DNA of 45,931 bases from Bacteroidia bacterium (GTDB lineage: Bacteria; Bacteroidota; Bacteroidia; Bacteroidales; VadinHA17). Below are positions 27,405-36,476 of this stretch, piece by piece. The translations under genes and the position numbers were made by a program. The first letter of the stretch is position 1; every line of letters starts with the position of its first letter. The DNA lies in contig JAPLDY010000086.1 of the NCBI GenBank assembly GCA_026391595.1, positions 1 to 45,931 of the forward strand, written 5' to 3'. The notes below the pieces were generated by a model. The model ran no database searches. It was not told where the DNA came from and was given only the letters and a program-made list of their open reading frames with translations.

Positions 27405-27692
27405 ATGACAAAAGCAGACATTGTTAATGAAATTGCCAAGAACACTGGTATTGAGAAGGTAACAGTACAGAAAACTGTAGAAGCCTTGATGGAAACTATA
27501 AAGCATTCGATGGTAACTGGTAATAACGTTTATCTCAGGGGTTTCGGAAGCTTCATCGTTAAGAAAAGGGCCAAGAAAACTGCAAGGAATATCTCCAAGA
27601 ACACTACCATTATCATTCCTGCACACAATATCCCAGCTTTCAAGCCGGCAAAATCATTCATCACGAAAGTTAAATCACACGTTAAGAAATAA
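27405..27692 (+). CDS. HU/IHF-family DNA-binding protein
   Basis: 95 residues of the histone-like fold. The dimerisation helices begin MTKADIVNEIAKNTGIEKVT, the core includes VYLRGFGSFIVKKRAKKTAR, and the DNA-binding arm has IIPAHNIPAFKPAK. It bends or coats DNA as a dimer. It is followed after 6 bases by the tiny basic gene at 27699 and ends at a shared terminator. Confidence 0.95.
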   Translation: MTKADIVNEIAKNTGIEKVTVQKTVEALMETIKHSMVTGNNVYLRGFGSFIVKKRAKKTARNISKNTTIIIPAHNIPAFKPAKSFITKVKSHVKK

Positions 27693-27698
27693 ACTTCC

Positions 27699-27788
27699 AT
27701 GCCAAGCGGAAAAAAAAGAAAAAGACATAAGATGGCCACTCACAAACGTAAAAAACGTTTGCGGAAGAACAGACATAAGAAGAAATAA
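27699..27788 (+). CDS. Tiny basic protein, bS22/mS38 (AURKAIP1/COX24)-like
   Basis: A 29-residue ORF starting MPSGKKRKRHKMATHKRKK and continuing RLRKNRHKKK. Two thirds of the residues are Lys, Arg or His. The pattern KMxxHKxKKxLRKxRxK resembles the small ribosomal protein bS22 and the mitochondrial mS38 domain. Likely it binds 16S rRNA in the small subunit, but this rests on a very short match. It lies 6 bases after the HU gene and just before a terminator, so it is co-transcribed with HU. Confidence 0.75.
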   Translation: MPSGKKRKRHKMATHKRKKRLRKNRHKKK

Positions 27789-27818
27789 CAGATCATTGAG
27801 TGGTCTTGACTGAAAAGA

Positions 27819-27855
27819 TAAACCTAAAGGTCCCATGATCTTTAGGTTTATTGTA
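27819..27855 (+). terminator. Terminator after HU and the bS22-like gene
   Basis: TAAACCTAAAG (27819-27829) pairs with CTTTAGGTTTA (27840-27850) around a ten-base loop, followed by TTGTA. The T-run is short, but the 11-pair stem is perfect. It separates the HU pair from ribonuclease G. Confidence 0.65.
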
Positions 27856-27907
27856 TATAATAGATGTCGTAGAAAGTAGGTCATATTAACTCAGATTAAT
27901 ATAGTAA

Positions 27908-29467
27908 GTGGCAAATAAGGATCTCATCATTGATGCAAGTGATTCCGAGGTCTCTTTAGCGTTGTTGGAAGACAATCAGTTAATTGAGTTAAACAAGGAA
28001 AAACGCAATATCAGGTTTTCAGTTGGGGATATTTACCTGGGAAAGGTTAAAAAAATCATGCCCGGACTGAATGCCGCATTTGTCAATGTCGGTTATGAGC
28101 GTGACGCATTTCTGCATTATCTCGACCTGGGCGCTCAGTTCAGAACCCAGCAAAAATATTACCTGTCGGCTTTGCAGAAACAGGGGAAAGTCGTTCCGAT
28201 ACATAAATTCAAACCTGAACCTGATATTGACAAGGATGGCAAAATTACAGATGTCCTTACACAGGGACAAACAGTAATCGTTCAGATTACTAAAGAACCT
28301 ATCTCAACAAAAGGACCGAGGCTTGCTTCGGAAATTTCGCTCGCCGGAAGGAATCTGGTGCTGATCCCTCATTCTGATAAAGTATCTGTCTCATCGAAGA
28401 TTGAAAATGCTGATGAAAAAAATCGGCTGAAAGCACTTTTACAGAGCATCAAGCCAAGAAACTACGGAGTGATCATAAGAACTGTAGCAGAAGGCAAGAA
28501 AGTAGCCGTGCTGGACGCAGAGCTGCGAGAGCTGGTAAGAAAATGGGAATCAGCGTTTTCCTCTGTCAGGAAAGAAATAAAGTCGCCACGTCTGCTAATT
28601 GGGGAGATGAACAGAACATCAACTATCCTTCGCGATATGCTGAATGTTACGTTCAACAGCATCTGGACTAACGATCCGTCACTGGCTGACGATATCCGCA
28701 AGTATATCAAAGAGATAGCTCCTGAAAAATCTAAGATCGTCAAGATCTACAAAGGAACCATTCCACTATTTGATCACTTTGGGATCAATAAGCAGATAAA
28801 AGCTCTTTTCGGGAAGACAGTCTCCTTTAAACATGGTGCATACCTTATCATTGATCACACCGAAGCCCTTCACGTGATTGACGTGAACAGCGGTAACCGG
28901 TCGCGAAAGGGCAACGACCAGGAATTGAATGCCCTGGAGGTTAACATGGAAGCTGCAGTCGAAATAGCCCGCCAGCTGAGGCTTAGGGATATGGGAGGGA
29001 TAATCGTGATCGATTTCATTGATATGCAGTCGTCAGAAAATAAGCAGACGCTGTTCGACAAGATGAAGGAGGTAATGGCCAGCGACAGAACCAAACATAA
29101 CATTCTTCCTCTCACGAAATTCGGATTGATGCAGATAACCCGCCAGAGAGTAAGGCCTGAAATGAATATCATCACCAATGAAAAATGTCCGTCATGCCTG
29201 GGTACTGGTGAGATCAAACCTACAATCCTGTTCACCGATGAACTCGAAGGTCATCTTGCATTTATCGTCGATAAAATAAAAACCAGAAAACTGATCCTTA
29301 ATGTTCATCCTTTTGTAGCTGCCTGGCTGAAGAAAGGGCTATTCCCCATCTTTAGAAAATGGAACCTCAAATATAAAATCAGCCTTAAAGTTCAGCCTGT
29401 TGTTTCGTACCATATGCTCGAATACCATTTCTACGACAGGGAGGAGAATGAGATAGACCTTTCATAA
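27908..29467 (+). CDS. rng: Ribonuclease G (RNase E/G family)
   Basis: 519 residues. An S1 RNA-binding domain lies near 30-125 (IYLGKVKKIMPGLNAAFVNV then GYERDAFLHYLDLG), the catalytic domain holds DHTEALHVIDVNSGNRS and GGIIVIDFIDMQ (Asp residues binding magnesium), and the zinc-link is CPSCLGTGEI. It processes 16S rRNA 5' ends and decays mRNA. It starts at GTG 27908, giving (M)ANKDLIIDASDSEVSLAL, which matches the family N-terminus; no in-frame ATG is nearby. The position after the HU gene is typical for the phylum. Confidence 0.95.
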   Translation: MANKDLIIDASDSEVSLALLEDNQLIELNKEKRNIRFSVGDIYLGKVKKIMPGLNAAFVNVGYERDAFLHYLDLGAQFRTQQKYYLSALQKQGKVVPIHKFKPEPDIDKDGKITDVLTQGQTVIVQITKEPISTKGPRLASEISLAGRNLVLIPHSDKVSVSSKIENADEKNRLKALLQSIKPRNYGVIIRTVAEGKKVAVLDAELRELVRKWESAFSSVRKEIKSPRLLIGEMNRTSTILRDMLNVTFNSIWTNDPSLADDIRKYIKEIAPEKSKIVKIYKGTIPLFDHFGINKQIKALFGKTVSFKHGAYLIIDHTEALHVIDVNSGNRSRKGNDQELNALEVNMEAAVEIARQLRLRDMGGIIVIDFIDMQSSENKQTLFDKMKEVMASDRTKHNILPLTKFGLMQITRQRVRPEMNIITNEKCPSCLGTGEIKPTILFTDELEGHLAFIVDKIKTRKLILNVHPFVAAWLKKGLFPIFRKWNLKYKISLKVQPVVSYHMLEYHFYDREENEIDLS

Positions 29468-29543
29468 TTGTCTCTCAACAATTTCATAACTTTGTTGTCT
29501 TCTGTTTTATTACTTTTATGCAGAAATAATATCCTGTTTTTTT

Positions 29544-31541
29544 ATGAAAACGCGATTCTCAAGATTATTTATTTTTTCCTCACTCCTGCTTGCACTCTCA
29601 CTATCATTGTGCGCCCAGATCTACGACCCGGTTTCGTGGGACTTTACCTATGAGAAAAAAGGCAATCAGATCTATGAGCTTGTTTTTAGTGCGCTGATTG
29701 AAGAAGGATCTCATATTTATTCAATGGATGTTCCGAAAGGCGGGCCAATTCCTACTTCATTCAGCTTCGATACGGTTGCCGCCTTCTCATTTGACGGAAA
29801 ACCTTTTGAGGTTACAACTCCGGAAGAAAAATATGAAGAGGCCTTTGGATTCAATATCAAGTCGTTCAGCGAAAAAGCCGAGTTCAGACAGAAGATAAGA
29901 TCTTCATCCTCAGACTTCGTAGTTAAAGGCCTGGTAAACTTCATGTCATGCAATAATGCTACTTGCTCTCCGCCAAAAGATGTTGAGTTTGAAATAAAAA
30001 TATCAGGAGGGAATGAACAGCAGGGTGCTGTCATTCAGGTTACAGCAGATGAGGTTTTGGCTGGTGAAGCTCCTAAAAAGGGATTGATGGTCTTTTTTCT
30101 CCTCTCAATGCTTGCAGGCTTTGCAGGGATCCTTACCCCGTGTGTCTTTCCGATGATACCCATGACGGTTGCCTTCTTCTCCAGGGATTCGCAGAACAGA
30201 AGAAAATCTGTCGTAAACGCAATAATCTTTGGCATTTCCATTATCCTTATTTATTCTTCGTTAGGTATAGTAGTTTCGCTCACAAGTGCCGGCGCGGGAT
30301 TTGCAAATACTCTTGCCACTCACTGGATCCCGAATATAATATTCTTTGCCCTGTTCATTATTTTCGCAGTTTCATTTCTGGGAGCTTTCGAGATAGTTCT
30401 GCCAAATAAATGGGTTACAGGAGCGGATTCAAAAGTCGATAAGGGAGGAATGCTTGCCGCCTTTTTCATGGGACTCACAACAGTAATAGTCTCCTTCTCA
30501 TGTACAGGTCCTATTGTAGGAGCTCTTCTGGTTGAAGCTGCCAGCGGAGATGTGTTGCGTCCTACTGTCGGAATGTTCGGTTTTGGCCTGGCTTTTGCCC
30601 TGCCATTCACGCTGTTTGCGCTATTCCCATCAATATTGAACAGGATGCCCAAATCAGGAGGTTGGCTTAATTCCATTAAAGTGGTGCTGGGATTCATTAT
30701 GCTGGCATTCAGCATGAAATTCGTTATGACAATTGACAGCGTTTATAATGTCGGACTTGTTTCCAGGGATATCTACCTGGAAATCTGGATTGTACTATTC
30801 ACGCTTCTTGGCCTTTACCTCATGGGCAAGATCAGGTTTGCACACGACAGCGACCTTTCTCATATTGGTACTTTCAGGTTCTTTCTGATAGTGGCAGTTT
30901 TTACATTTGTTGTTTACCTGGCAACCGGCCTCATTGGAGCCCCGCTCAAGGGATTATCATCACTTCTTCCTTCACAGGAGACCTCTTGGTTTTACAAGCG
31001 GCAGGCTGCTGTAAATAATCCTGCAAACAATCCATCAATTTTACCGGCTGCCTCAAGCCAGCAATGCAGTGAACCGAAATACGATGATATATTCGAAATG
31101 CCTCTGGGGCTTAAAGGATACTACGATTTGAAGCAGGGACTTGCGTGTGCAAAAGAGCAGGGTAAGCCTGCGCTTATCGATTTCAAAGGGCATGCATGTG
31201 CCAACTGCAAACAGATAGAAGCCAGGGTATGGTCAGATCCGGAAGTGCTTCGCCGGCTCAGAGACAACTTTGTGATCATTTCCCTTTATGTCGACGACAG
31301 GACTCCGCTGCCTGAAAATGAATGGTTTGTGTCTTCTCTTGACGGGAAGCAAAAGAAGACAATAGGAAAACAGAATGAAGATATTGAGATTTCACGATAT
31401 AAGACAAATGCTCTTCCACTTTATGTAATTGCTGACCATGAAGGTAATGCTCTTAACAAGCCAATGCCCTCAAACATGAATATTGAGGAATACAAGCTTT
31501 GGCTTGATGAAGGAATGGAGCAGTTCAATAATAAATACTAG
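29544..31541 (+). CDS. dsbD: Thiol:disulfide interchange protein DsbD family
   Basis: 665 residues: a signal peptide, then an N-terminal periplasmic DsbD-alpha-like domain with a cysteine pair (FMSCNNATCSPPKD). A membrane electron-transfer domain of about eight helices has cysteines in LTPCVFPMIPMTVAFF and SFSCTGPIVGALL. A C-terminal thioredoxin-like domain follows with the CANC active site in FKGHACANCKQIEARVW. It passes reducing power from the cytoplasm to periplasmic thiol proteins. It lies 76 bases after rng in the same direction. Confidence 0.92.
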   Translation: MKTRFSRLFIFSSLLLALSLSLCAQIYDPVSWDFTYEKKGNQIYELVFSALIEEGSHIYSMDVPKGGPIPTSFSFDTVAAFSFDGKPFEVTTPEEKYEEAFGFNIKSFSEKAEFRQKIRSSSSDFVVKGLVNFMSCNNATCSPPKDVEFEIKISGGNEQQGAVIQVTADEVLAGEAPKKGLMVFFLLSMLAGFAGILTPCVFPMIPMTVAFFSRDSQNRRKSVVNAIIFGISIILIYSSLGIVVSLTSAGAGFANTLATHWIPNIIFFALFIIFAVSFLGAFEIVLPNKWVTGADSKVDKGGMLAAFFMGLTTVIVSFSCTGPIVGALLVEAASGDVLRPTVGMFGFGLAFALPFTLFALFPSILNRMPKSGGWLNSIKVVLGFIMLAFSMKFVMTIDSVYNVGLVSRDIYLEIWIVLFTLLGLYLMGKIRFAHDSDLSHIGTFRFFLIVAVFTFVVYLATGLIGAPLKGLSSLLPSQETSWFYKRQAAVNNPANNPSILPAASSQQCSEPKYDDIFEMPLGLKGYYDLKQGLACAKEQGKPALIDFKGHACANCKQIEARVWSDPEVLRRLRDNFVIISLYVDDRTPLPENEWFVSSLDGKQKKTIGKQNEDIEISRYKTNALPLYVIADHEGNALNKPMPSNMNIEEYKLWLDEGMEQFNNKY

Positions 31542-31569
31542 AATCTCCCGAAGGAAACCTGATGCATGG

Positions 31570-32463
31570 TTACTTAATCAGAAGCTTTTTTACATTCTTT
31601 AACAGCCCGGGGCGGTTGATCAGATAAATCCCGGCCAGTATGATCAGAACTGATACCAGCATTGATGAGGTCAGGCGCTCACCATCGGCAATTCCCCAGA
31701 TTGTTGCAACTATTGGCACAAAATAAGTTACCATAGATGCAAATACCGGCGATGTCTCCTGTATAAGCAAATAAAACAATGCCAGGGCCAATGAGCTTCC
31801 AACAATGGAGAGTAGTGCAATAAATCCGAGATTCCTAAGCCAATTATCAGTTTCCATGGCAGCATGGATATCAGTGAACAGGAATACCGCAATTGCAAAG
31901 GGGCTCAGTATGAAAAATGCCAACGCTGTTAATTGTAAACCATTGATTACCTTTATTTTACTGACTTCATTGGAGCTGATCCCATAGAGAATTGTAGCAA
32001 GTACGACAAAAAGGCCATAAAAATTGAACGTCAATGATCCGCTGTAAAGCAATCCCATAGCTCCCAGGAGACCCAGGAATACCCCGGCAACCTGTGATCT
32101 TATAACCCTTTGCCTGTAGAATATAATACCTATTATAAGAGTAAAAACAGGGCTCAGGGAGTTGAGCATCCCTGCAAGAGAGCTGTCGATCCTGGTTTGT
32201 GCCAGCGGAAAGAGGAAAGCGGGTATTCCGCTTCCGAAGAATCCGATAATGACTATTGATAATATATTGCCTCGGTTCAGCTTTGGCAGGTTTCGTATGG
32301 CAACAGGTAAAAGGCAGAGGAAGGTGATGATGATCCTCAGTGAGCCAATCTGAAAGGTGGAAAAGGATTCAAGTCCCTTTTTCATTAGAATGTAGCTGGT
32401 CCCCCAGATTAGTGAGAGTGCTGCCACAATTAGCCAGTGCCAGATCTTTCTTTTGGTTTGCAT
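31570..32463 (-). CDS. DMT superfamily transporter (EamA family)
   Basis: 297 residues with about ten membrane helices and two EamA repeats. The first begins LSLIWGTSYILMKKGLESFS, with ending GSLRIIITFLCLLPVAI. The second begins FNFYGLFVVLATILYGIS, with PVFASMVTYFVPIVATIWGI near the end. Members export metabolites or amino acids; the substrate here cannot be told. I start at ATG 32463; a GTG 15 bases upstream is possible. The gene is isolated and convergent with dsbD. Confidence 0.9.
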   Translation of the reverse strand: MQTKRKIWHWLIVAALSLIWGTSYILMKKGLESFSTFQIGSLRIIITFLCLLPVAIRNLPKLNRGNILSIVIIGFFGSGIPAFLFPLAQTRIDSSLAGMLNSLSPVFTLIIGIIFYRQRVIRSQVAGVFLGLLGAMGLLYSGSLTFNFYGLFVVLATILYGISSNEVSKIKVINGLQLTALAFFILSPFAIAVFLFTDIHAAMETDNWLRNLGFIALLSIVGSSLALALFYLLIQETSPVFASMVTYFVPIVATIWGIADGERLTSSMLVSVLIILAGIYLINRPGLLKNVKKLLIK

Positions 32464-32673
32464 AAAATACGAATTCACAAAAATAGCAGAAGAACTGACA
32501 CCAGACCTGTAGGGTTATGATTTTTTAATTATATGTATGTTCACCCCAATAAAATAGCAGTTCGTCTATTTTTTTCCGACACTGATGAAAATGAACAAAA
32601 TATTATTGCTTTTTGTTTGATTTTAGTATATTTTTACAATGAAGTTTTAGTTTGGACATAAAACTATCTCAAA

Positions 32674-33159
32674 ATGAAGCGCTCCGTTCTCATCTTAATC
32701 ACACTCTTTTTTGCTTTATCTGCCTCATCTCAGTATAAGCAGGATGTAATTGCAAGTGCCGGCGGTTTTAATACCGCTACCGGCATCTCAATAAGCTGGA
32801 CACTAGGGGAAACAATCATCCCGAATTTCAAATCAGCTGATAATTCACTGATACTTACCCACGGATTTCAGTCGCAGGTGATTATAACCACCGTTGAGGA
32901 AAATCTGGAAACACTTGTCACAGTAACAGTTTACCCCAATCCGGCAAGCGATAATGTTAATATCAAATTTGAAGAGGCTATCGATGATGAAGTCAACCTG
33001 GTGCTGATCAACTCCCAGGGTAAACCCATGAAGTCTGTTATCATTGAAGCTACCACCATTGAAAAACAGATTAACCTCCAGGATCTGCCAGCAGGAGTCT
33101 ATTACCTTAAACTGACCAAAGGAAAACTTAAAAACGTATATAAAGTTGTAAAACTTTAA
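32674..33159 (+). CDS. Small secreted protein with type IX secretion sorting domain
   Basis: 161 residues. A signal peptide (KRSVLILITLFFALSASSQ) is followed by a short N-terminal region (VIASAGGFNTATGISISWTL, GETIIPNFKSADNSLILTHG) and a C-terminal type A sorting domain beginning VTVYPNPASDNVNIKF and ending GVYYLKLTKGKLKNVYKVVKL in two parts. The N-terminal pattern is frequent in small Bacteroidetes surface proteins whose function is unknown. It should be exported through the type IX system. A strong terminator follows at 33208. Confidence 0.85.
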   Translation: MKRSVLILITLFFALSASSQYKQDVIASAGGFNTATGISISWTLGETIIPNFKSADNSLILTHGFQSQVIITTVEENLETLVTVTVYPNPASDNVNIKFEEAIDDEVNLVLINSQGKPMKSVIIEATTIEKQINLQDLPAGVYYLKLTKGKLKNVYKVVKL

Positions 33160-33207
33160 AGAAGCTTTTACTGTCCAAAAGCAAATTTTTCCATTCTTTT
33201 CATGGCT

Positions 33208-33236
33208 GCCCCGAGCGAAGTCTCGGGGCTTTTTTT
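33208..33236 (+). terminator. Rho-independent terminator after the sorting-domain protein
   Basis: GCCCCGAG pairs with CTCGGGGC around a six-base loop, followed by seven T. The form is canonical. Confidence 0.9.
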
Positions 33237-33333
33237 GAACTTTTCCAACAGATATCTATCATCAATATGGCGGATATGAAAATTTTATCTGTATTTTCAT
33301 TACCTTTCTTACTTGATTCCAAAAACATAAGAA

Positions 33334-34320
33334 TTGAAAAAAGTACTTTTAACAGGAGCTGATGGATTCCTCGGAAGCAACATAGTCAGGGAATTGCTGG
33401 CAAGAGGGTATCTCGTCAGGGCATTTATTGAGAGTGGGAAGAACTTGTTTACGCTGAAGGGCCTGGATATTGAATTGGTATCTGGTGATATTCTTTCTCC
33501 AGCTGACGTAATGAACGCAGCTGAAGGTTGCAATTATATTATTCATGCAGCTGCAAGCACCTCTCTCTGGCCGCCCAGATCTGAAATAACCAGAAGGGTA
33601 AACATCGATGGTACAAGGAATATTATTGAAGCTGCCCTGATAAAAGGTTCAGAACGCCTTATTCACATTGGTACAGCTAATTCATTCGGATTTGGAAGTA
33701 AATCAAATCCGGGAGATGAATCAAAGCCTTATAAGGCATTTCGTTATAAAACAGATTACATTGACTCAAAATACGAGGCACACAAATTAGTTCTTGATTC
33801 AGTGACAGGCCATGGACTTAATGCAGTTGTTCTGAATCCAACCTTTATGCTGGGCGCATACGATTCGAAGCCAAGTTCCGGAGCTATGATCCTTGCTGTG
33901 GCTGGTGGTAAAGTACCTGGATATACCAGGGGAGGCAGAAACTATATATATGTAAAGGATGCCGCAAAAGGAGTCGTCAATGCTCTTGAAAAGGGAGAAA
34001 AGGGAGAAAGCTATATACTTGGCAATCAAAATCTTTCGTACAGGGAGATATTTTCGCTTATAGCTGAAACAATAGGCGCTAAAAAACCAGGTACATATAT
34101 ACCACCGGCATTGTCACTTGGTCTGGGATCTATTCTCACCCTGTTCTCAAAGATTACCGGGAAAGCGCCTCTTGTATCTCTTGCAATGGCAAGGATTTCA
34201 AATGATGAACATTATTTTACAGCAGCTAAGGCCAGAACTAAGCTGGATCTGCCTCAAACCGATATCCGTACTGCAATAGTGAACGCATTCGCATGGTTCA
34301 AGGAAAATAATTATGTCTAA
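33334..34320 (+). CDS. NAD-dependent epimerase/dehydratase (extended SDR)
   Basis: 328 residues of the extended short-chain dehydrogenase type, similar to dihydroflavonol-reductase-like proteins. The Rossmann motif is VLLTGADGFLGSNIV. The catalytic residues fit YIDSKYEAHK (a YxxxK-like pair, Tyr-Ile-Asp-Ser-Lys), and ILGNQNLSYREIFSLIAET is a typical later segment. The start is TTG at 33334, immediately after an in-frame stop, so no longer start exists. It is translationally coupled (TAATG) to the next SDR gene. The substrate is unknown; a lipid or steroid-like ketone is plausible only by family. Confidence 0.88.
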   Translation: MKKVLLTGADGFLGSNIVRELLARGYLVRAFIESGKNLFTLKGLDIELVSGDILSPADVMNAAEGCNYIIHAAASTSLWPPRSEITRRVNIDGTRNIIEAALIKGSERLIHIGTANSFGFGSKSNPGDESKPYKAFRYKTDYIDSKYEAHKLVLDSVTGHGLNAVVLNPTFMLGAYDSKPSSGAMILAVAGGKVPGYTRGGRNYIYVKDAAKGVVNALEKGEKGESYILGNQNLSYREIFSLIAETIGAKKPGTYIPPALSLGLGSILTLFSKITGKAPLVSLAMARISNDEHYFTAAKARTKLDLPQTDIRTAIVNAFAWFKENNYV

Positions 34321-35132
34321 TGATGAAAAGATCATCACTGTCATTCAATGGAAAAGTTGCAATAGTCACCGGTTCATCAATGGGGATCGGTAAGGCTGTG
34401 TCAATTGAACTTTGCCGATGTGGAGCCTCTGTTGTCATTAACGGCAGAAATGCTGAAAAGCTGAACGCAACGAAGAATGAGCTTGAATCAATGGGTTTTG
34501 ATTTAATAGCCTGTCCTGCAGATGTAACTAACTACAATGAATGTGAAATGCTTGTTCAGGCAGCCATAGCAAAATACAAAAAACTGGATATTCTGGTTAC
34601 ATGCGCCGGAGTAGCAGGGCGTGCTTCCTTCGAAACTTTAAGTCCTTACCATTTTAAAACTATTGTCGACAGCAATATTTATGGCACAGTTTTTCCTGCC
34701 AGGGCTGCGTTGCCTTTTCTTAAGGAGTCAAAAGGCAGCCTTGTATTCATCTCATCACTTGCAGGAATGATGGGGATCCCCTATTATACTGCGTACTGTT
34801 CCGGAAAAATGTCACTCACTGCACTTTACCAATGTCTGAGAGGAGAACTGAAGAATACCGGAATACATACCGGAATTGTTTATGTCGGGTTTACCAAAAA
34901 TGAAGAAGGGAAACAGTTCATCAGTGCAGATGGTAACCTGGTACCGGTTCCGCCGCGTAATGAACGTCTGCAGCAACCACGCGGTAAAGTCGCAAGATCA
35001 ATAGTGAATCTTATTAAAAGACGTAAATCCAAAATGATCCTTTCCCCGATAGGGAAAATTAATGCTTTACTTATCCGGTATTTCCCAATTTTAGTCAGGA
35101 CAATTATTGAACGTGCATCAGTAAAATCATGA
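34320..35132 (+). CDS. Short-chain dehydrogenase/reductase
   Basis: 270 residues of the classical SDR type: cofactor motif VAIVTGSSMGIGKAV, NAG-like CAGVAG, catalytic Ser in LVFISSLAGMMG and catalytic YCSGK within YTAYCSGKMSLTAL. The C-terminus has a hydrophobic stretch (INALLIRYFPILVRTIIE), suggesting membrane association like the 3-ketosphinganine-reductase or 11-beta-HSD type. It overlaps the preceding epimerase stop by one base. The substrate is unknown. Confidence 0.88.
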   Translation: MMKRSSLSFNGKVAIVTGSSMGIGKAVSIELCRCGASVVINGRNAEKLNATKNELESMGFDLIACPADVTNYNECEMLVQAAIAKYKKLDILVTCAGVAGRASFETLSPYHFKTIVDSNIYGTVFPARAALPFLKESKGSLVFISSLAGMMGIPYYTAYCSGKMSLTALYQCLRGELKNTGIHTGIVYVGFTKNEEGKQFISADGNLVPVPPRNERLQQPRGKVARSIVNLIKRRKSKMILSPIGKINALLIRYFPILVRTIIERASVKS

Positions 35133-35141
35133 ATGCATGAC

Positions 35142-35168
35142 TGCCCTGAATAACAAGCGGGGCTTTTT
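35142..35168 (+). terminator. Weak terminator after the SDR pair
   Basis: GCCC (35143-35146) pairs with GGGC (35160-35163) around a 13-base loop, followed by TTTTTGC. The short stem makes this uncertain. Confidence 0.4.
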
Positions 35169-35261
35169 GCTTTATTAAGTTAATTAGTGTTAAATCAGCA
35201 ACTTTGACAAATCAAAGGCTCCCAATTTTGTTATATTGCATCGACAAAATAACACTGGAAG

Positions 35262-36476
35262 ATGAAGAAATTCTTACCTGTTTTGCTGACTCTTCTGTTT
35301 TTAACGGCATGCAGCACCAGCGAGGAAAAACTCGTAAAACACACTGACAGGATACACCGAGAAATCCTTACGGTTGATACCCATTGCGATACCCCGATGG
35401 GCATCATGGAAGAAAATTTCGACCTTGGTTTGAAGCATGATAATGGCTGTGTAGATTTCCCGAGGATGAAGGAGGGAGGACTTAACGCAGAGTTCTTTGC
35501 AGCTTACCTGGGACAGGGACCCAGGAATGATTCTGCCTTTAATCAGGTTCATGCAGAAGCACTTGCCATACTTGATGCAATCCATAAGAATGTGGAAAAG
35601 AATTCGTCAATGGCAGAAATTGCTCTCACACCTGACGATGCGTACAGGCTCAAGAAAAATGGGAAAATAGCAGCTTTCATCGGAATAGAAAATGGATATC
35701 CCGTAGGTAAGGACCTTTCACGTATCAGAGTTTATTATAACCTTGGTGCACGTTATATAACTCTTTGTCATTCAGGAAATAACGATATATGCGATTCGTC
35801 AACTGACCCTGCAGGAGCTGAAAACAATGGACTCTCTGCTTTTGGTGCTGAGGTTGTAAGGGAAATGAACCGACTTGGTATGATGATCGATGTTTCTCAT
35901 ATTTCCGATAAATCATTTTATGACGTCATAGCTGCTTCCAAAGCACCTGTGATAGCATCCCATTCTTCATGCCGCTCACTCTGCTCAAGCCCTAGAAATC
36001 TTTCCGACGATATGCTTCAGGCACTGAAATCGAATGGCGGAGTTATACAGATATGCATTCTCAGTAATTATCTGAAGACTCCTGAACCGAACCCGGAGCT
36101 GGAAGCCAAGATCAAAGAGCTGAAGGAGAAATATGGGGATTCCAGCAAACTCACTAATGAACAAAAAGCTGCATACCGGGATGAAAGATGGGATATCTGG
36201 AGCAAATACAGGAAACTGGCAACAGTATCAGATGTTGTTGATCATATCGACCATGTTGTTCAGGTGATCGGCATTGATCATGTAGGTATAGGAACAGATT
36301 TTGACGGAGGAGGAGGAGTTGACGGTTGCAAAACCACTGCCGAAATGAAAAATATAACTATTGAGCTTCTTCGACGTGGCTATACCAAAGCCGAAATTGA
36401 AAAGATATGGGGTGGCAATTTAATGAGAGTATTTCGGGAAGTTGAAAAAATAGCTGCGAGCCAGAAACCTTCCTAA
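35262..36476 (+). CDS. Membrane dipeptidase (renal dipeptidase family, M19) lipoprotein
   Basis: 404 residues. A lipoprotein signal (LLTLLFLTACSTSEE) indicates anchoring in the periplasm or outer membrane. The M19 metal sites are readable: VDTHCDTPMGI, FIGIENGYPV, LCHSGNND, IDVSHISDKSFYDV, ASHSSCRSLC with SSPRNLSDD, and HVGIGTDFDGGGG. It hydrolyses dipeptides, possibly with D-amino-acid residues. The 3' end overlaps the convergent VOC gene by 4 bases. Confidence 0.92.
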   Translation: MKKFLPVLLTLLFLTACSTSEEKLVKHTDRIHREILTVDTHCDTPMGIMEENFDLGLKHDNGCVDFPRMKEGGLNAEFFAAYLGQGPRNDSAFNQVHAEALAILDAIHKNVEKNSSMAEIALTPDDAYRLKKNGKIAAFIGIENGYPVGKDLSRIRVYYNLGARYITLCHSGNNDICDSSTDPAGAENNGLSAFGAEVVREMNRLGMMIDVSHISDKSFYDVIAASKAPVIASHSSCRSLCSSPRNLSDDMLQALKSNGGVIQICILSNYLKTPEPNPELEAKIKELKEKYGDSSKLTNEQKAAYRDERWDIWSKYRKLATVSDVVDHIDHVVQVIGIDHVGIGTDFDGGGGVDGCKTTAEMKNITIELLRRGYTKAEIEKIWGGNLMRVFREVEKIAASQKPS

